Positions 8,947 to 20,439 of a DNA stretch of 64,000 bases are shown here, piece after piece. The position numbers were made by a program, and so were the translations under genes. The stretch spans positions 1 through 64,000 of the forward strand of contig JAXLQU010000019.1 of the NCBI GenBank assembly GCA_046331425.1, in the 5' to 3' direction. The stretch is from JANNUT01 sp046331425 (GTDB taxonomy: Bacteria > Acidobacteriota > Polarisedimenticolia > J045). Every line of letters starts with the position of its first letter. Within the stretch, counting starts at the first letter, position 1. The notes under the pieces were generated by a model. It saw only the letters and a program-made list of their open reading frames with translations, had not been told where the DNA came from and searched no databases.

Positions 8947-10161
8947 ATGTCACTCACCAACTCGGTCACCCAAATCGGGGCCGTTACCGTGACAGCGTTG
9001 CGAACCATCGTTCAGCGGCGCGGTGCGTCGCTTGCCACCGTGTTCGGCATCGCTGGCGTCGTCGTCGTTCTGGTGGCGGTGCTGTCGATCGCCGAAGGGT
9101 TCCGCCGCGCCCTGACCAGTGCCGGATCGCCGCAGAATGCGCTGGTGATGCGCGCCGGCAGCGACAGCGAAATGATGAGCGTGATGCTCGGCGATTCGGT
9201 CGAGATCATTGCACAAGCTCCGGGCGTGGCGCGTGGCAACGTCGATGGCTCTACTGCCTCGACGCCGCTTTCGTCGGCAGAACTGTTCGTGGTGGTCGAC
9301 GTGCCGAAGCGCACCACCGGATCGCCGGCCAACGTGCCCTTGCGAGGCATTCAACCGGCTGCGTTTGCGGCACGCCCCGAGGTCAAGATCACCGCGGGAC
9401 GCAAGTTCGAGTGGGGTAAGAACGAAGTGTTGGTCGGCGAAGGGGCGCTGAAGCAGTTTCGCGGTTTGGAGGTCGGCTCGAAACTGAAGTGGGGCCAGAA
9501 CGAGTGGACCGTCGCCGGCACCTTCTCGGCCGGCGGCGCGCTTTGGGACTCCGAACTCTGGACCGATGCGCGCGTGCTGCAACCGGCCTATCGCCGCGGC
9601 AACTCGTTTCAAACCGTGTTGGTGCGGCTGGAGTCGGTGGACTCTTTCGATACGTTCAAGAACGCGCTCACCACCGACCCGCGCCTCGATGTGCAGGTGA
9701 TGCGCGAGAGCGAGTACTTCGCCAACCAGGGCCGGACGTTGCAAGCGATCATCCGCCGGCTTGGATTTCTGCTCGCGATCTTGATGGGAATCGGTGCGGT
9801 GTTTGGCGCGTTGAACACGATGTACTCGGCGGTCGCCGCGCGGACACGCGAGGTGGCAACGCTGCGCGCGATCGGCTTCGGCGCCGTGCCGGTGGTGATC
9901 TCCGTGTTGGCCGAGTCGATGCTGCTCGCCGCGCTGGGCGGATCGATCGGCGCCGTCGGCGCCTGGGCGTTCTTCGACGGCTACCGCACCTCGACGATGA
10001 ACTTCGACACCTTCAGCCAGGTGACGTTCGCGTTTGATGTCACGCCGGAGTTGATGGCTCTGGGGATTTTCTTTGCACTGGCGCTGGGGTTGGTAGGCGG
10101 ACTGTTCCCTGCGATTCGCGCGGCACGGTTGCCGGTGACCGCGGCACTGCGTGAGGCGTAG
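8947..10161 (+). CDS. ABC transporter permease (FtsX/MacB_PCD family), subunit 2
   Basis: 404 residues, starting 3 bases after the previous stop. It has the same 1+3 helix plan: helix 1 at about 28-48 (ATVFGIAGVVVVLVAVLSIA), a periplasmic domain, then LGFLLAILMGIGAVFGALNT followed by the coupling segment VAARTREVATLRAIGFGAV. The C-terminal helix ALGLVGGLFPAIRAARLPVT is typical of the family. It is clearly related to, but not interchangeable with, subunit 1, supporting a heterodimeric DevC-like channel. It is the last gene of the operon and converges on the secreted protein gene at 10191-11057. Confidence 0.9.
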   Translation: MSLTNSVTQIGAVTVTALRTIVQRRGASLATVFGIAGVVVVLVAVLSIAEGFRRALTSAGSPQNALVMRAGSDSEMMSVMLGDSVEIIAQAPGVARGNVDGSTASTPLSSAELFVVVDVPKRTTGSPANVPLRGIQPAAFAARPEVKITAGRKFEWGKNEVLVGEGALKQFRGLEVGSKLKWGQNEWTVAGTFSAGGALWDSELWTDARVLQPAYRRGNSFQTVLVRLESVDSFDTFKNALTTDPRLDVQVMRESEYFANQGRTLQAIIRRLGFLLAILMGIGAVFGALNTMYSAVAARTREVATLRAIGFGAVPVVISVLAESMLLAALGGSIGAVGAWAFFDGYRTSTMNFDTFSQVTFAFDVTPELMALGIFFALALGLVGGLFPAIRAARLPVTAALREA

Positions 10162-10190
10162 CTCTTGCGCGTTTTGAGATTGATGGGGAC

Positions 10191-11057
10191 TTAGCGAGCG
10201 TCGTCCACCGGCCGCTCGTACTTCTGCTCGGTGTCGGTCGCGAACCGATGGCATTCCGAGTACTCGACCACCGTCGACTCGCGGAGGTTCTCGTCGTCGT
10301 CGGTGGCGCCGACTCGTTCGCGGATCGTCAGCTCGGCGCGACGCGGAAGCCTCTGCCCTTCGAATTGAAGGTCATAGATCACCGTCAGCCGCCCGACCAA
10401 GGCGCGTTTGGCGGTGGAGATCACCCAGCCAAATAGATTTATCTTGAACGCCGTCTGGCGGCGCATCCGTCGCGCGTCGATCGTGCGCAGTTGGAAGTTG
10501 GGTTCGGCGGTGATCAGCGATGGGAAGTCGTGGGTCATGTCCCAGGTCACCCTTCCGGACCAGGCGTCGTGCCGCGACAGGTCAAGCGGTGACTGTGCCG
10601 ATTGCCATTCGATGACGCTCTCATCGAAGGATCGACGCGTGACTTGAAAGCCCAACGTGCGCCGGCGCGGCTCGGCCAAGATCGCCCACCACAACATCGG
10701 CTCCGGCATCTCTTCAGGCGCCGCTTTGGATGATTCCCTCTTGTCGTCGGGCTGGAAGCGGACGGCGCGCAATCCCAACGGACCGTCATGGTCGCGGACG
10801 AACATGACGTCGTAGAACTCGTCGCGCTGCCTGCGCTCGAAGCCCTCGCGGAAACGCGTGCGCGTGATTCGCTCGCGGCACAAAAGGTTGGGTAGCAGCG
10901 CTTCGAGTTCGGAGACGCGGGCGTCGATCGAGGCTTGGACTTCGGGCGTGAGCGCGTGATCGGGAATCGCTCGCGCTGGTTTTCCGGAGGAAATGGTGAG
11001 TAGCGCACTCGCGGTGAGGAGCCAGGGTGCGATGCTGGCGGCGAGATTCTGCCTCAT
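10191..11057 (-). CDS. Secreted protein of unknown function
   Basis: 288 residues. The ATG at 11057 has GGAGG upstream. The N-terminus is a signal peptide (MRQNLAASIAPWLLTASALL, cleavage near PARA). The mature protein opens with an alpha-helical segment (PEVQASIDARVSELEALLPN) and a CRERITR segment, then becomes beta-rich with many aromatic and charged residues (FQVTRRSFDES, TVIYDLQFEGQRLPRRAELTI). The C-terminal beta pattern, ending in VVEYSECHRFATDTE, resembles periplasmic lipoprotein-like domains of unknown function. No catalytic motif is recognised. It converges with the ABC exporter operon and is not part of it. Confidence 0.7.
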   Translation of the reverse strand: MRQNLAASIAPWLLTASALLTISSGKPARAIPDHALTPEVQASIDARVSELEALLPNLLCRERITRTRFREGFERRQRDEFYDVMFVRDHDGPLGLRAVRFQPDDKRESSKAAPEEMPEPMLWWAILAEPRRRTLGFQVTRRSFDESVIEWQSAQSPLDLSRHDAWSGRVTWDMTHDFPSLITAEPNFQLRTIDARRMRRQTAFKINLFGWVISTAKRALVGRLTVIYDLQFEGQRLPRRAELTIRERVGATDDDENLRESTVVEYSECHRFATDTEQKYERPVDDAR

Positions 11058-12019
11058 CGGGATGGCCTCCGGCGGTGGTTGGGTGGTGCGTCAGTCTACT
11101 GCCGGTTGGCGGTGCCGCCTGTCAGCGGATTGCTGAATCACGCTGGCAGCATTGCGAGCGCGGCCGGTCGGGCTGCATCGGGTGCGGAGTTGGCGGAAGT
11201 GGGGTCGCTGTTTGCGCGCGTCGTATTCGTGGTTCGCCGGCGGCTCTGCGGTGCGGCCGGCGTCTCCGGCCGGCCGTGTTCTTACGACACGCCGTACTGC
11301 TGCAGTGCCGGCCCTGACGAGGCGGCGCGTTGCCGGAGGGTGCTGTTGCCGATGGCCGAGGTTCGGTTGCCGGTGATGTGCGGGAGTGGGTGCTTCCACG
11401 ATTTGATTGTGTGTTTCGCACAGTTTGGCCTCGCGATGGGCCGACTGAGGTGGTGTTGTGGTGCGTGGTATTGGAGAGCGTGGTGTTGCGTGGTTGGAGA
11501 GCGTGGTGGTGCGTGGTGCGGTGATGCGGATGTGTGGCGCTGTGACGCGTTGTCTTCGTCACGTGATGTTGGGTCGTGCGCCGTCGCGGGGCGTGGTGCG
11601 CTGCATCGTGCCGCGTTGAATTGTGCGGCGCTGCTCGTGTGGCGTCGCGGGGTAACGTGGCCTTTGCATCGCGCGGCGTCGTGGCCCGCGGCGCTGCGCG
11701 TCGCGCGGTATCGCCACATTACGGTGTTGCCGCACTCATTGTTGAGGCGCGCGGCGTTGCATCGCACACCGTGACTTCGGCGCTCGACACGCGTGCTCCT
11801 TTTCCTCGCGACTGCGCGCCTCTCTGCGGCGGATGTCAGCGCCCAACGGCGATTGCCACCTCTCTCGTCTGCAACATAATTCATATTTCTATGCGCACTT
11901 TCGATTGCTGTTCGCGTGCTTTGTATGTACCTTTGTGCAACGTCGAGGGTGCAGCGTGTCGCTTACATTCCAGCGTTCGAACAAATCATCTGCGCCTTCT
12001 GCGTGGCTTGCTGCAGTGC
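11058..12019 (+). other. Gene-free, G/T-skewed low-complexity stretch
   Basis: No frame here has a ribosome site or a recognisable protein. The frames that stay open are Cys/Arg/Trp-rich nonsense. From about 11400 to 11780 the + strand is strikingly rich in short GTGGTG/GCGTGG words. It holds an imperfect 23-bp tandem repeat (11471-11516) and leads directly into the HNH relic. It may be the upstream part of that decayed gene or unrelated degenerate DNA. Confidence 0.6.
11471..11516 (+). repeat. 23-bp imperfect tandem repeat, 2 copies
   Basis: TTGGAGAGCGTGGTGTTGCG at 11471 is repeated at 11494 as TTGGAGAGCGTGGTGGTGCG, each followed by TGG. The flanking sequence is made of the same GTGG words, so slippage duplication in low-complexity DNA is likely. 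Confidence 0.6.
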
Positions 12020-14190
12020 AGGCGATGCGGCGGTGGCGCGTGAGCTTCTCACCAGGTCGGTGCGCGTGTCGTTGCCGCTGGCCAAGGCTGCGTCGTTGGT
12101 GAAGGCGCGCGAGTTGTGGCGCGGTGTCTGGTGCGCTTCGCTGCACGATTTCACCAGAGAGAGGTTCGAGCGGCATGGACGGTGGCTGCGCGACCATGCG
12201 TGGCGTTGTATCAGTGCGTCGAGCGGTTGCCGGCGTTGCGCTTTGCGTTGGACGGGTGAGGATGGTGAAGCGCCGATCGGGGTGTGTAAGGGGTTGTTGG
12301 TGGGGCGCGCGGCGTCGGCGGACTTCCGTTGGCATTGTGGGTGGGGCGCGCGCGTCAGCTTTCGTTGAGGGAGTTAAGCGAGGGTTGTGCGCGAGGAGGA
12401 ACGAGGGGCGAGGGATGGAGGCGGAGCGCTGTTTGCAGTGGTGAGGCGGCGCAGTCTCGCGGGTAAGGCGGTTGTGATGGTGTACGCGGGTCGCGATGTG
12501 GATGCAGTGTGTTGCGAGGGTGATGCGGCGGTTGAGCGTGAGAGTTGGTGATGACGCGCGAGTTCGCGGGGACGTGGGCGCAAAGGGGCTGAGCGATTGC
12601 GATGACGTTGGTCGCGCGAGTTGCAGCGACGTGGAGTCGCGTGGTGCTGGTCGACTGCGATGCCGTTGGTGGCACTGGCTGTGATGAAGTCGGCTTGAGC
12701 GAGTTGGCCGTAACTGGCCACGAGGGCGCAGGTCTGCGAGCTGGATCGCGCGGTCAGTGAGTTCGCCTGGGCGACTTGGCCCTTCCCGATGTTGCGGCGC
12801 GCAAGTCCTCGCTTCAGCACATCGCTGACGCCGAACACGACATCGACGAGATACCGCGCATGTTGGCGATCCCCGCGCCGCAGGCAGTGCGCGCGGCGTT
12901 CGACAGCGCCCTCGACTTGTATCGCCGCCTCGAAGGGGGCGATGCCACGGTGACCTCCTTCATCGAAGCACCTGTCGCCGAAGAATTCGCCAGCGATAAG
13001 TCCCCGGACGCCTTCTCCAAGAGGTTGCGCGCGAACGCCGATCCGGTGGATCCACCCTCGATTCGAGCGGCCGGCCATGAATCGTCGTGCTCGAGATGCT
13101 CACGCGGCCTCGACGAGATGATCGCGCGTGCCGGCGAAGGAGCGACGAAGCAGATACTGCAGCAACCAACGCCTGGGCGCAGCGTCCGATGACATCGAGC
13201 GCACGTTGGGGTTGCGCGGTCGAGATGACGCGACAGCGGGGCGTTGCGTGCTGAGTTGGGGGTTTGCCAGCATTGGAGCGTATGCGGAAAGCGCGCGCTT
13301 GGGGTTGCCGCGGACGACGATCGAGGACCGGGTGCGTGCAGCACGTGCGCGCTCGCCAAGCGGCCGGCGTTGCGACGTGCGTATCTGCACGACGGGATCG
13401 GGGCCGAGAAGGCGCTGCTGGCGGCACAGCCGCGATCTGGGCCGAGGGTATGTCGCACCGGAATGCGAGGCCGAGTGGTGTCGAGCATTTGGAGCGGTGC
13501 ACGGTAGCGGCTGCGCGATGAGAAGCGGGCGGTTGTGGTCCTCAGCGGTCGATGGGCGGTTCGAGGCGCCGCGGCCGATGTCGGATCAAGCGTGGATGGA
13601 CTCGTTGAGATGCGGACCGGGCGATACGGTCAAGGCGGTGCAGCGTGCGGGACGTGCGGGCAGACAACGCGTTGCTGGTGCCGGTGAGTGGCAGCGTGCT
13701 GCGCTTGCGCTTGCCGGTGGAGTTTCCGAACGATTTCGGCGTGCGTCGAGTCGCGTCGTCACTATCTCAGAATTGATGCAGACGCGTGCGACGGTCGCAG
13801 CTGTGGGTGAGGATGACCCTGCATCGTGGCGCGCTGCCTGGACGTTCTCCATCGCGTTCGCGCTTTGCCGGCGTGGGTTGGGTTGCTGGTTGCGGATGCT
13901 GGAGGAGTTTTACTTTACGCACGATGCTCGAGAAGCGCTCGGCCTCGTGGTCGGAGGTGTTTGTGCGCTCAGGATGCGAGGCGCCGGGATGCACATCGCG
14001 GCGAGTGGAATGGCATCACCGCCACCATGTCGCGGCGGCAGCGATGAAGACTAGTAACGGCGATGCGTTGTGCGCTCGACATGGTGAGCATGGTGGGCAC
14101 ATGCGGGTCACGGCGACACGCCGCTGCGACGCGTGTGGCGATTGGGGCGTGCGGATATCGGCGCAGCTGGTTTTGCAACGAGCGGCGGGT
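12020..14190 (+). pseudogene. Relic of a large HNH endonuclease gene with many frameshifts
   Basis: Pieces of one protein appear in order but in changing frames. They are RELLTRSVRVSLPLAKA and KARELWRG (12040-12125), VERLPALRFALDG (about 12215-12255, another frame), GEDGEAPIGVCKGLLVGRA (about 12260-12320), QAVRAAFDSALDLYRRLEGG (about 12880-12940), SWGFASIGAYAE and GLPRTTIEDRVRAAR (about 13255-13345), ALAKRPALRRAYLHDGIG (about 13350-13405, shifted), SDQAWMDSLRCGPG (about 13580), LRLRLPVE (about 13700), VRALPAWVGLL (about 13857), MLEEFYFTHDARE (about 13898), and finally CEAPGCTSRRVEWHH with LCARH (13975-14085). The last is an HNH nuclease site: paired cysteines, HH, Asn and His. The order matches multi-copy HNH proteins I recall from deltaproteobacteria. 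At least nine frame changes and internal stops make it non-functional. The ends are uncertain. Confidence 0.75.
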
Positions 14191-14250
14191 GAGGAAGCCG
14201 GGGCGTGGTGCCGATTGGAACTGAGTGATGCGCGTGGCGAGGTTTCGGGC

Positions 14251-14706
14251 GACGCAGCGCGGCGGTTCACGTGAGCGGCACGGCGCGAAACCGAATACGC
14301 TCAGCGCAGCGCTCGGCGTGGCAGCGCGTGGCGAAATCGGGCAACTCAGCGCGGCAGGTTCACGTGAGCGGCACGCGACGCGAAACCGGACAGCGCAGCG
14401 CCTGGCGTGGCAGCACGTTGCTGAAGCCGGGCGACGCAGCGCGGCGGTTCACATGAGCGGCACGGCGCGAAACCGAACCGCTCCACGCAGCGCTCGGCGT
14501 GGCAGCACGTGGCGAAATCGGGCGACGCAGCGCGGCGGGCCACGTGAGTGACGCGACGTGAAGCCGGATCACGCAGCGCAGCGCTCGGCGTGGCAGCGCG
14601 TGGCGAAACTGGGTGACGCAGCGCGGTCGTCCGACGACAGAGTGCGTTGCGGAACTCGGTCGCGCCCCGTGTTGCTCCGATCGAGTGGCGCGTGGCGAGG
14701 CCGGGC
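14251..14706 (+). repeat. Degenerate ~91-bp tandem repeat, about five units
   Basis: Units begin at 14251, 14343, 14433, 14524 and 14615 (spacings 92, 90, 91, 91), and a decayed next unit starts at 14706. Each unit opens with GACGCAGCGCGG or a close variant and carries CGGCACGGCGCGAAACC and later GCTCGGCGTGGCAGC and CGTGGCGAAATCGGGC. The spacing is not always a multiple of three, so the repeat is not a protein repeat. A faint earlier unit may lie at 14160-14250, inside the tail of the HNH relic. Confidence 0.85.
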
Positions 14707-15049
14707 GCTCAGTGTGACTCACAGAATGACGCCTGTTGGTCGCTCCATGGAAGTGGTCGAGGGAACTTGATGAGCACTGCATCGACGCATTCGCTAGACA
14801 AGGCACCACGGGCGGCCGTCGTTGCTCATGCAGCACGCGAGCGTCGAGAGGTGCGGACGCTGGGCGCAGAGCTGTTGAGCACACGTCCCGGCATGCACGC
14901 TCTCAGTTACACGCCTCGGCGCCCCTGCGCGGTCACTCCTGCATGGGGCACGCGCGCTTTGCGCACTGCCGCGTCGTCGCGAGCGTCTTGGCGCCGACGG
15001 TTCAGAAGCCGGCCGGCTGATGATCTCTCGTACCAAGCGGGCGATTTCT

Positions 15050-15061
15050 CGTATTAATACG
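15050..15061. promoter_or_regulatory. Perfect 12-bp palindrome, possible operator upstream of dnaE2
   Basis: CGTATTAATACG is a perfect AT-centred palindrome in very GC-rich DNA. An imperfect direct repeat (GATCTCTCGTA at 15021 and GATTTCTCGTA at 15041, 20 bp apart) leads into it. dnaE2 genes are normally under LexA control, but this is not a LexA site I recognise, and it lies about 650 bp before the gene. Confidence 0.3.
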
Positions 15062-15461
15062 TGTCCGGCAGCCGACCCGGCGCCGGGCCGTCCCCTGCTC
15101 TCACCCCTGCGCTTCTCCAACCCCATCAAACCAGTAAAAAAACCACCTTGGGCTCTTGATCCATCTCTATTTTCGCTATACATTCACTTCCGCTTCAGAC
15201 ACACCCCTCAAAGGTCCAATCACCATGGTTCGTTCGGCCGGCACATCGTGGGCTTCGCCCCCGCTCGCCTGCGGTGTGCCGGCATTGCGTGGCCGTGGAG
15301 GTGGGCGGAGCAAGCAGGAGGATGACGCTCATGCAGCGGCGATATCGCTCGATTCCATCAACCTCTCGGTACGTGCGGTGCACCGCTACAAATGCTTCCC
15401 GGCAAGAGCGTCGCTGCGCTCTCCCCACCTCCACGGCGTCATCGCCAGCACAACCGGCTGC

Positions 15462-15509
15462 GACGTCGGCCGTGACGTCGGCCGTGACATCGGCCGTGAC
15501 GTCGGCAAT
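15462..15509 (+). repeat. 12-bp tandem repeat, four copies
   Basis: GACGTCGGCCGT is repeated four times (units at 15462, 15474, 15486, 15498). The third has one change and the fourth differs in its last bases. Each unit carries the palindrome GACGTC except the third. The period is a multiple of three, so a coding origin is possible but not supported. Confidence 0.8.
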
Positions 15510-15706
15510 AACACCGGCAGATGCGTCAACAACACGATCAGCAATCACACCTGCGCTAACTCCGGCAGCAACCCCGACGCATTCATCCTCATTACTTTCG
15601 CCACTCGCACCGCTGCGCGCCGCGCTCGCATGGTTATGGCGGTCGCTGCAAACCCAAGCAACCTCCATCGCGCGGTCATACGTCAACACGTGGGGAGCGT
15701 TCGCGC

Positions 15707-18790
<3,084 letters not shown>

Positions 18791-18860
18791 TGCCCTCGCT
18801 GCAGACAAAACTCAACCGATGCGCACGCAAGCATTGCCCCGCCGCGAGATCGGCGCGTGG

Positions 18861-19598
18861 CTAGGTCAGCCGCGCCACGAATCGTCGACCGATCAGCGGC
18901 AACTGCCCCGCCGAACCCAAGCGCGCTTCGGCCTCCATGGTGCGCTGCACGATCTTCAGGCCGACCACGTTGTCGCTGACCGCGCGCGCCAACAGCCGAT
19001 ACAGGTACGGCGTGCGCTCCTCGCTGGACTTCGGGAAGACGCGCTTCAACTCGCCCTGCACCGCGCGCCACTCGTGCAGATGCCGGTCGCGGTACTCGCG
19101 CTGCCAGGCGTACAGATCACCGCCGCCGCGCAGAAACTCGTCGACGAAGTAATCGGCATCGGCCGCCAGCTCATGCTTGGCTTGCAAGGCACGCAGCAGT
19201 TGCCAGAACCACTCGCACCCCTTGGCATCGAGCGCCTCCCACGCAAACTCCTCGACCAACAACACACCCTTGGGCGCCAGCATCGAGCGCAACGAGGCAA
19301 TCGCCTGAGTCAAGTCCCCCATGTGATGCAGCGAGCGCGCACACAGCACCGTGTCGAACGGACCGCCTTTGAACCGTGGCCATTCGGCCAGATGCGCATC
19401 GACACCCAAGTCGCGCGCATCGGCGACATTGTCGGGATGATCATCGATTGCGGTCACGCTGAAGCCGCTGGCCTTCATCAGGGCTGCCACCTCGCCGGTG
19501 CCGCAGCCGATGTCGAGCACGCGACCATCGCGCAGCGCGTGCTTCACCACGAAGCTGAGCGTTTCCTTCGCTCCCAACTGACCGGGTCGAGCTGCCAC
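18861..19598 (-). CDS. SAM-dependent class I methyltransferase
   Basis: 245 residues from the GTG at 19598, which overlaps the upstream gene's TAG by one base (TAGTG). Motif I is VLDIGCGTGEVAALMKASGF (about residues 25-44). Motif II TAIDDHPDN and the post-motif LCARSLHHMGDLTQAIASL follow, the latter typical of the Methyltransf_11/25 group acting on small molecules or lipids. The C-terminal half (WFWQLLRALQAKHELAADAD, then EEFAWEAL-like helices) has no known specificity. A longer in-frame extension to 20240 runs inside the upstream methyltransferase gene and is not used. Paired with that gene it probably forms one transcriptional unit. Confidence 0.85.
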   Translation of the reverse strand: MAARPGQLGAKETLSFVVKHALRDGRVLDIGCGTGEVAALMKASGFSVTAIDDHPDNVADARDLGVDAHLAEWPRFKGGPFDTVLCARSLHHMGDLTQAIASLRSMLAPKGVLLVEEFAWEALDAKGCEWFWQLLRALQAKHELAADADYFVDEFLRGGGDLYAWQREYRDRHLHEWRAVQGELKRVFPKSSEERTPYLYRLLARAVSDNVVGLKIVQRTMEAEARLGSAGQLPLIGRRFVARLT

Positions 19599-20407
19599 TA
19601 CCAAGCCCCCACGTACGGTCGCTGCAAGCGCGCCGTGACATAAATATCGCGCGGCCGCACACGCGTGATTTCGATCTCGCCAAACCCGAGCCGGGTCAAC
19701 AGTGCCGTCACCATATCGGGCCCGAGCCACTCGAACTTGTGCGACGGGATTCCTTGCTTGGAGTAGTACAAAGCAACATCGGCGACCAGCTTGCCAAACC
19801 CCTCGTCGGTGGTGGGATCGGCCAATGTCAGCGCCAACAGCCCGCCCGGTCGCAATGCTTGCGCCGCCGTGAGCCAGTACGCGAACTGGATCTGCAAATC
19901 CACATGCACCATGGCGTCGATGGAGTACAAAGCGTCCAACTTTCCAACCCAGCCACGCGCCTCGATCGCTTGCAACAGTTGCCGATGATTGCGCTGATCG
20001 ATCAACAAGGCGCTCACCCGCCCCGCGGCGATCTCCTCGTGCAGTCGTTCGGCCAGCACTGCCAGGAAACTCTCCGAGACATCCGCACACAAAACGTTGG
20101 CACCGGAAAAATGCCGCACCACCTTCTCGGTGTATTTCCCCGAGCCTTGCCCCAGCTCGACGAATCGCGTCGACGCGCGCGGGAGCTTGTCGGCCAGCAG
20201 CGTTTGGAAGATCCGCTCCCAATTGGCCGCGTCGGCCCACTCGTCCCCGGGCCAGACGGTGTGGTCACCCGGCACTCCCTCGTTCTTGATCTTCTCTCGA
20301 GCCGCACGCACGTAGGAATCCCACTCACCGCCATAGGTGCGGCGCTTGGTGCGGACCAGTTCGTACCCCAACTTGCCCAAGATCTGCTTGGAAACGTTTC
20401 GCAACAT
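19598..20407 (-). CDS. SAM-dependent methyltransferase
   Basis: 269 residues. After a basic N-terminus (MLRNVSKQILGKLGYELVRT) and WDSYVRAAREK the SAM-binding glycine loop FVELGQGSGKYTEKV appears at about residue 84. VLCADVSESFLAVLAERLHE (motif II) and DALYSIDAMVHVDLQIQFAY follow, then LRPGGLLALTLADPT. The central loop GQGSG departs slightly from the usual GxGxG. The N-terminal segment resembles those in FkbM/sugar O-methyltransferases and cell-surface polysaccharide methyltransferases, but I cannot assign a substrate. It is divergent from pgl with only 32 bp between the starts. Confidence 0.8.
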   Translation of the reverse strand: MLRNVSKQILGKLGYELVRTKRRTYGGEWDSYVRAAREKIKNEGVPGDHTVWPGDEWADAANWERIFQTLLADKLPRASTRFVELGQGSGKYTEKVVRHFSGANVLCADVSESFLAVLAERLHEEIAAGRVSALLIDQRNHRQLLQAIEARGWVGKLDALYSIDAMVHVDLQIQFAYWLTAAQALRPGGLLALTLADPTTDEGFGKLVADVALYYSKQGIPSHKFEWLGPDMVTALLTRLGFGEIEITRVRPRDIYVTARLQRPYVGAW

Positions 20408-20439
20408 GCGCAGAGCATGCCACAGCGTCTGCGACTACG

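Larger units (their letters stand above)
14707..15706 (+). other. Gene-free stretch upstream of dnaE2
   Basis: No convincing gene. A palindrome lies at 15050-15061 and a possible promoter-like TATACA at about 15177. A 12-bp tandem repeat is at 15462-15509. The frame starting with ATG at 15225 (about 162 codons) stays open up to dnaE2 but has an implausible composition and no ribosome site. ImuA and ImuB, the usual genes at this position, are absent. Confidence 0.55.

Noticed and set aside
12374..13488. Minus-strand open frames in the island
   Set aside because: They are antisense shadows of the HNH relic. The plus-strand segments show the ordered family similarity, these do not.
14251..14706. 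CRISPR array
   Set aside because: The 91-bp units are contiguous and degenerate with no alternating unique spacers, and no cas gene is in the window.
15225..15706. A gene starting at the ATG at 15225 upstream of dnaE2
   Set aside because: No ribosome site, repeat-derived composition, and only a chance-like short resemblance (LSVRAVHR) to ComM-type proteins.
18861..20240. A 459-residue fused methyltransferase
   Set aside because: Its first ~210 residues are the shadow of the upstream methyltransferase in another frame. The GTG at 19598 gives a normal-length protein.
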